A DNA stretch of 5,635 bases from an uncultured Collinsella sp. (GTDB taxonomy: Bacteria > Actinomycetota > Coriobacteriia > Coriobacteriales > Coriobacteriaceae): assembly GCA_902475475.1 (NCBI GenBank), contig CABRZY010000121.1, positions 1-5,635 of the forward strand, given 5' to 3'. Made by a program: the position numbers and the translations under genes. Below are positions 5,462-5,635 of the stretch, piece by piece; positions within the stretch are counted from its first letter, which is position 1, and every line of letters starts with the position of its first letter. The notes under the pieces are model-generated. The model was not told the origin of the DNA and made no database searches. It worked only from the letters and a program-made list of their open reading frames with translations.

Positions 5462-5635
5462 TTCAGTGCCTTCCTGATATCGAACAGCATGACCTCGATG
5501 GCCAGCTGGGGAGTAACGTTTCTGGCGATGTTGCGCTCGGCGGTCGCGACCGCCTCGAGCGCCCGGGTGGCACCCGCAACATTCGTCGCGGCGGCAAGCC
5601 GACCGATCGTGTCGCGCACGTCTTCGTTCACGACG
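5452..5635 (-). CDS. holB: DNA polymerase III delta-prime subunit, C-terminal end only
   Basis: The last 60 codons of a gene entering from the right edge, ending in TAG at 5454-5452. The visible part reads from VVNEDVRDTIGRLAAAT to QLAIEVMLFDIRKALKCR. It matches the helical C-terminal end of delta-prime clamp-loader subunits, where a closing N-x-x-x-Q-L-A-x-E-V-M-L-F-D-I-R stretch is common. Delta-prime is part of the clamp loader that places the beta sliding clamp on DNA. Its position, overlapping ricT by 10 nt, agrees with the conserved tmk-holB-yaaT order of many Gram-positive bacteria and implies translational coupling. The catalytic-fold AAA+ part lies outside the window, so the call rests on the tail and the neighbour. 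Confidence 0.75.
   Translation of the reverse strand, partial: VVNEDVRDTIGRLAAATNVAGATRALEAVATAERNIARNVTPQLAIEVMLFDIRKALKCR

Overview
The window looks like chromosomal DNA of a GC-rich actinobacterium of the class Coriobacteriia, most likely Collinsella or a relative. I base this on codon use, on a holB-ricT pair in which RicT carries a long Arg-rich tail, and on the style of the endonuclease-like protein next to comF. This assignment is from recognition only; no search was run. Every credible gene lies on the minus strand, so the text below goes from high to low coordinates.

Housekeeping block (5635 to 3767): the last 60 codons of DNA polymerase III delta-prime (holB) overlap by 10 nt the start of ricT (a YaaT/PSP1-family protein). 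RicT has an intact conserved core with its cysteines and an unusual C-terminal tail of about 240 residues with six basic clusters. comF follows after a 118-nt gap (3648 to about 2806). It is a double zinc-finger plus phosphoribosyltransferase protein, and a 26-bp tandem duplication breaks its frame. The phosphoribosyltransferase half is then in frame, with no stop codon, with the next gene (2794 to 1565). That gene encodes a putative PD-(D/E)xK/DUF559-like protein carrying a perfectly in-frame 39-residue internal duplication.

Intergenic block (1564 to 786): directly downstream of the endonuclease-like gene is a MITE-like element of about 225 bp with 52-nt inverted arms, each containing a small hairpin (1309-1533). 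A 28-bp tandem duplication sits on its left end, followed by two GC-rich hairpins. Further on is a minus-strand promoter candidate with a perfect TATAAT and an overlapping dyad, then a leader of about 340 nt that stays open in the frame of the next gene.

Left block (785 to 1): a lipoprotein of the SBP_bac_3 family (amino-acid-type ABC transporter substrate-binding protein). A 128-bp imperfect tandem duplication breaks its frame, and the gene runs off the left edge.

The most striking property of the window is the number of tandem duplications in about 3 kb: 128, 117, 28 and 26 bp. The two longest have copies differing by 3-4 substitutions. Two of the four break genes that otherwise read perfectly. 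This could be a mixed-strain assembly artefact or a real local duplication process; the sequence alone cannot decide. I see no CRISPR array, tRNA, rRNA or recognisable new multi-gene system.
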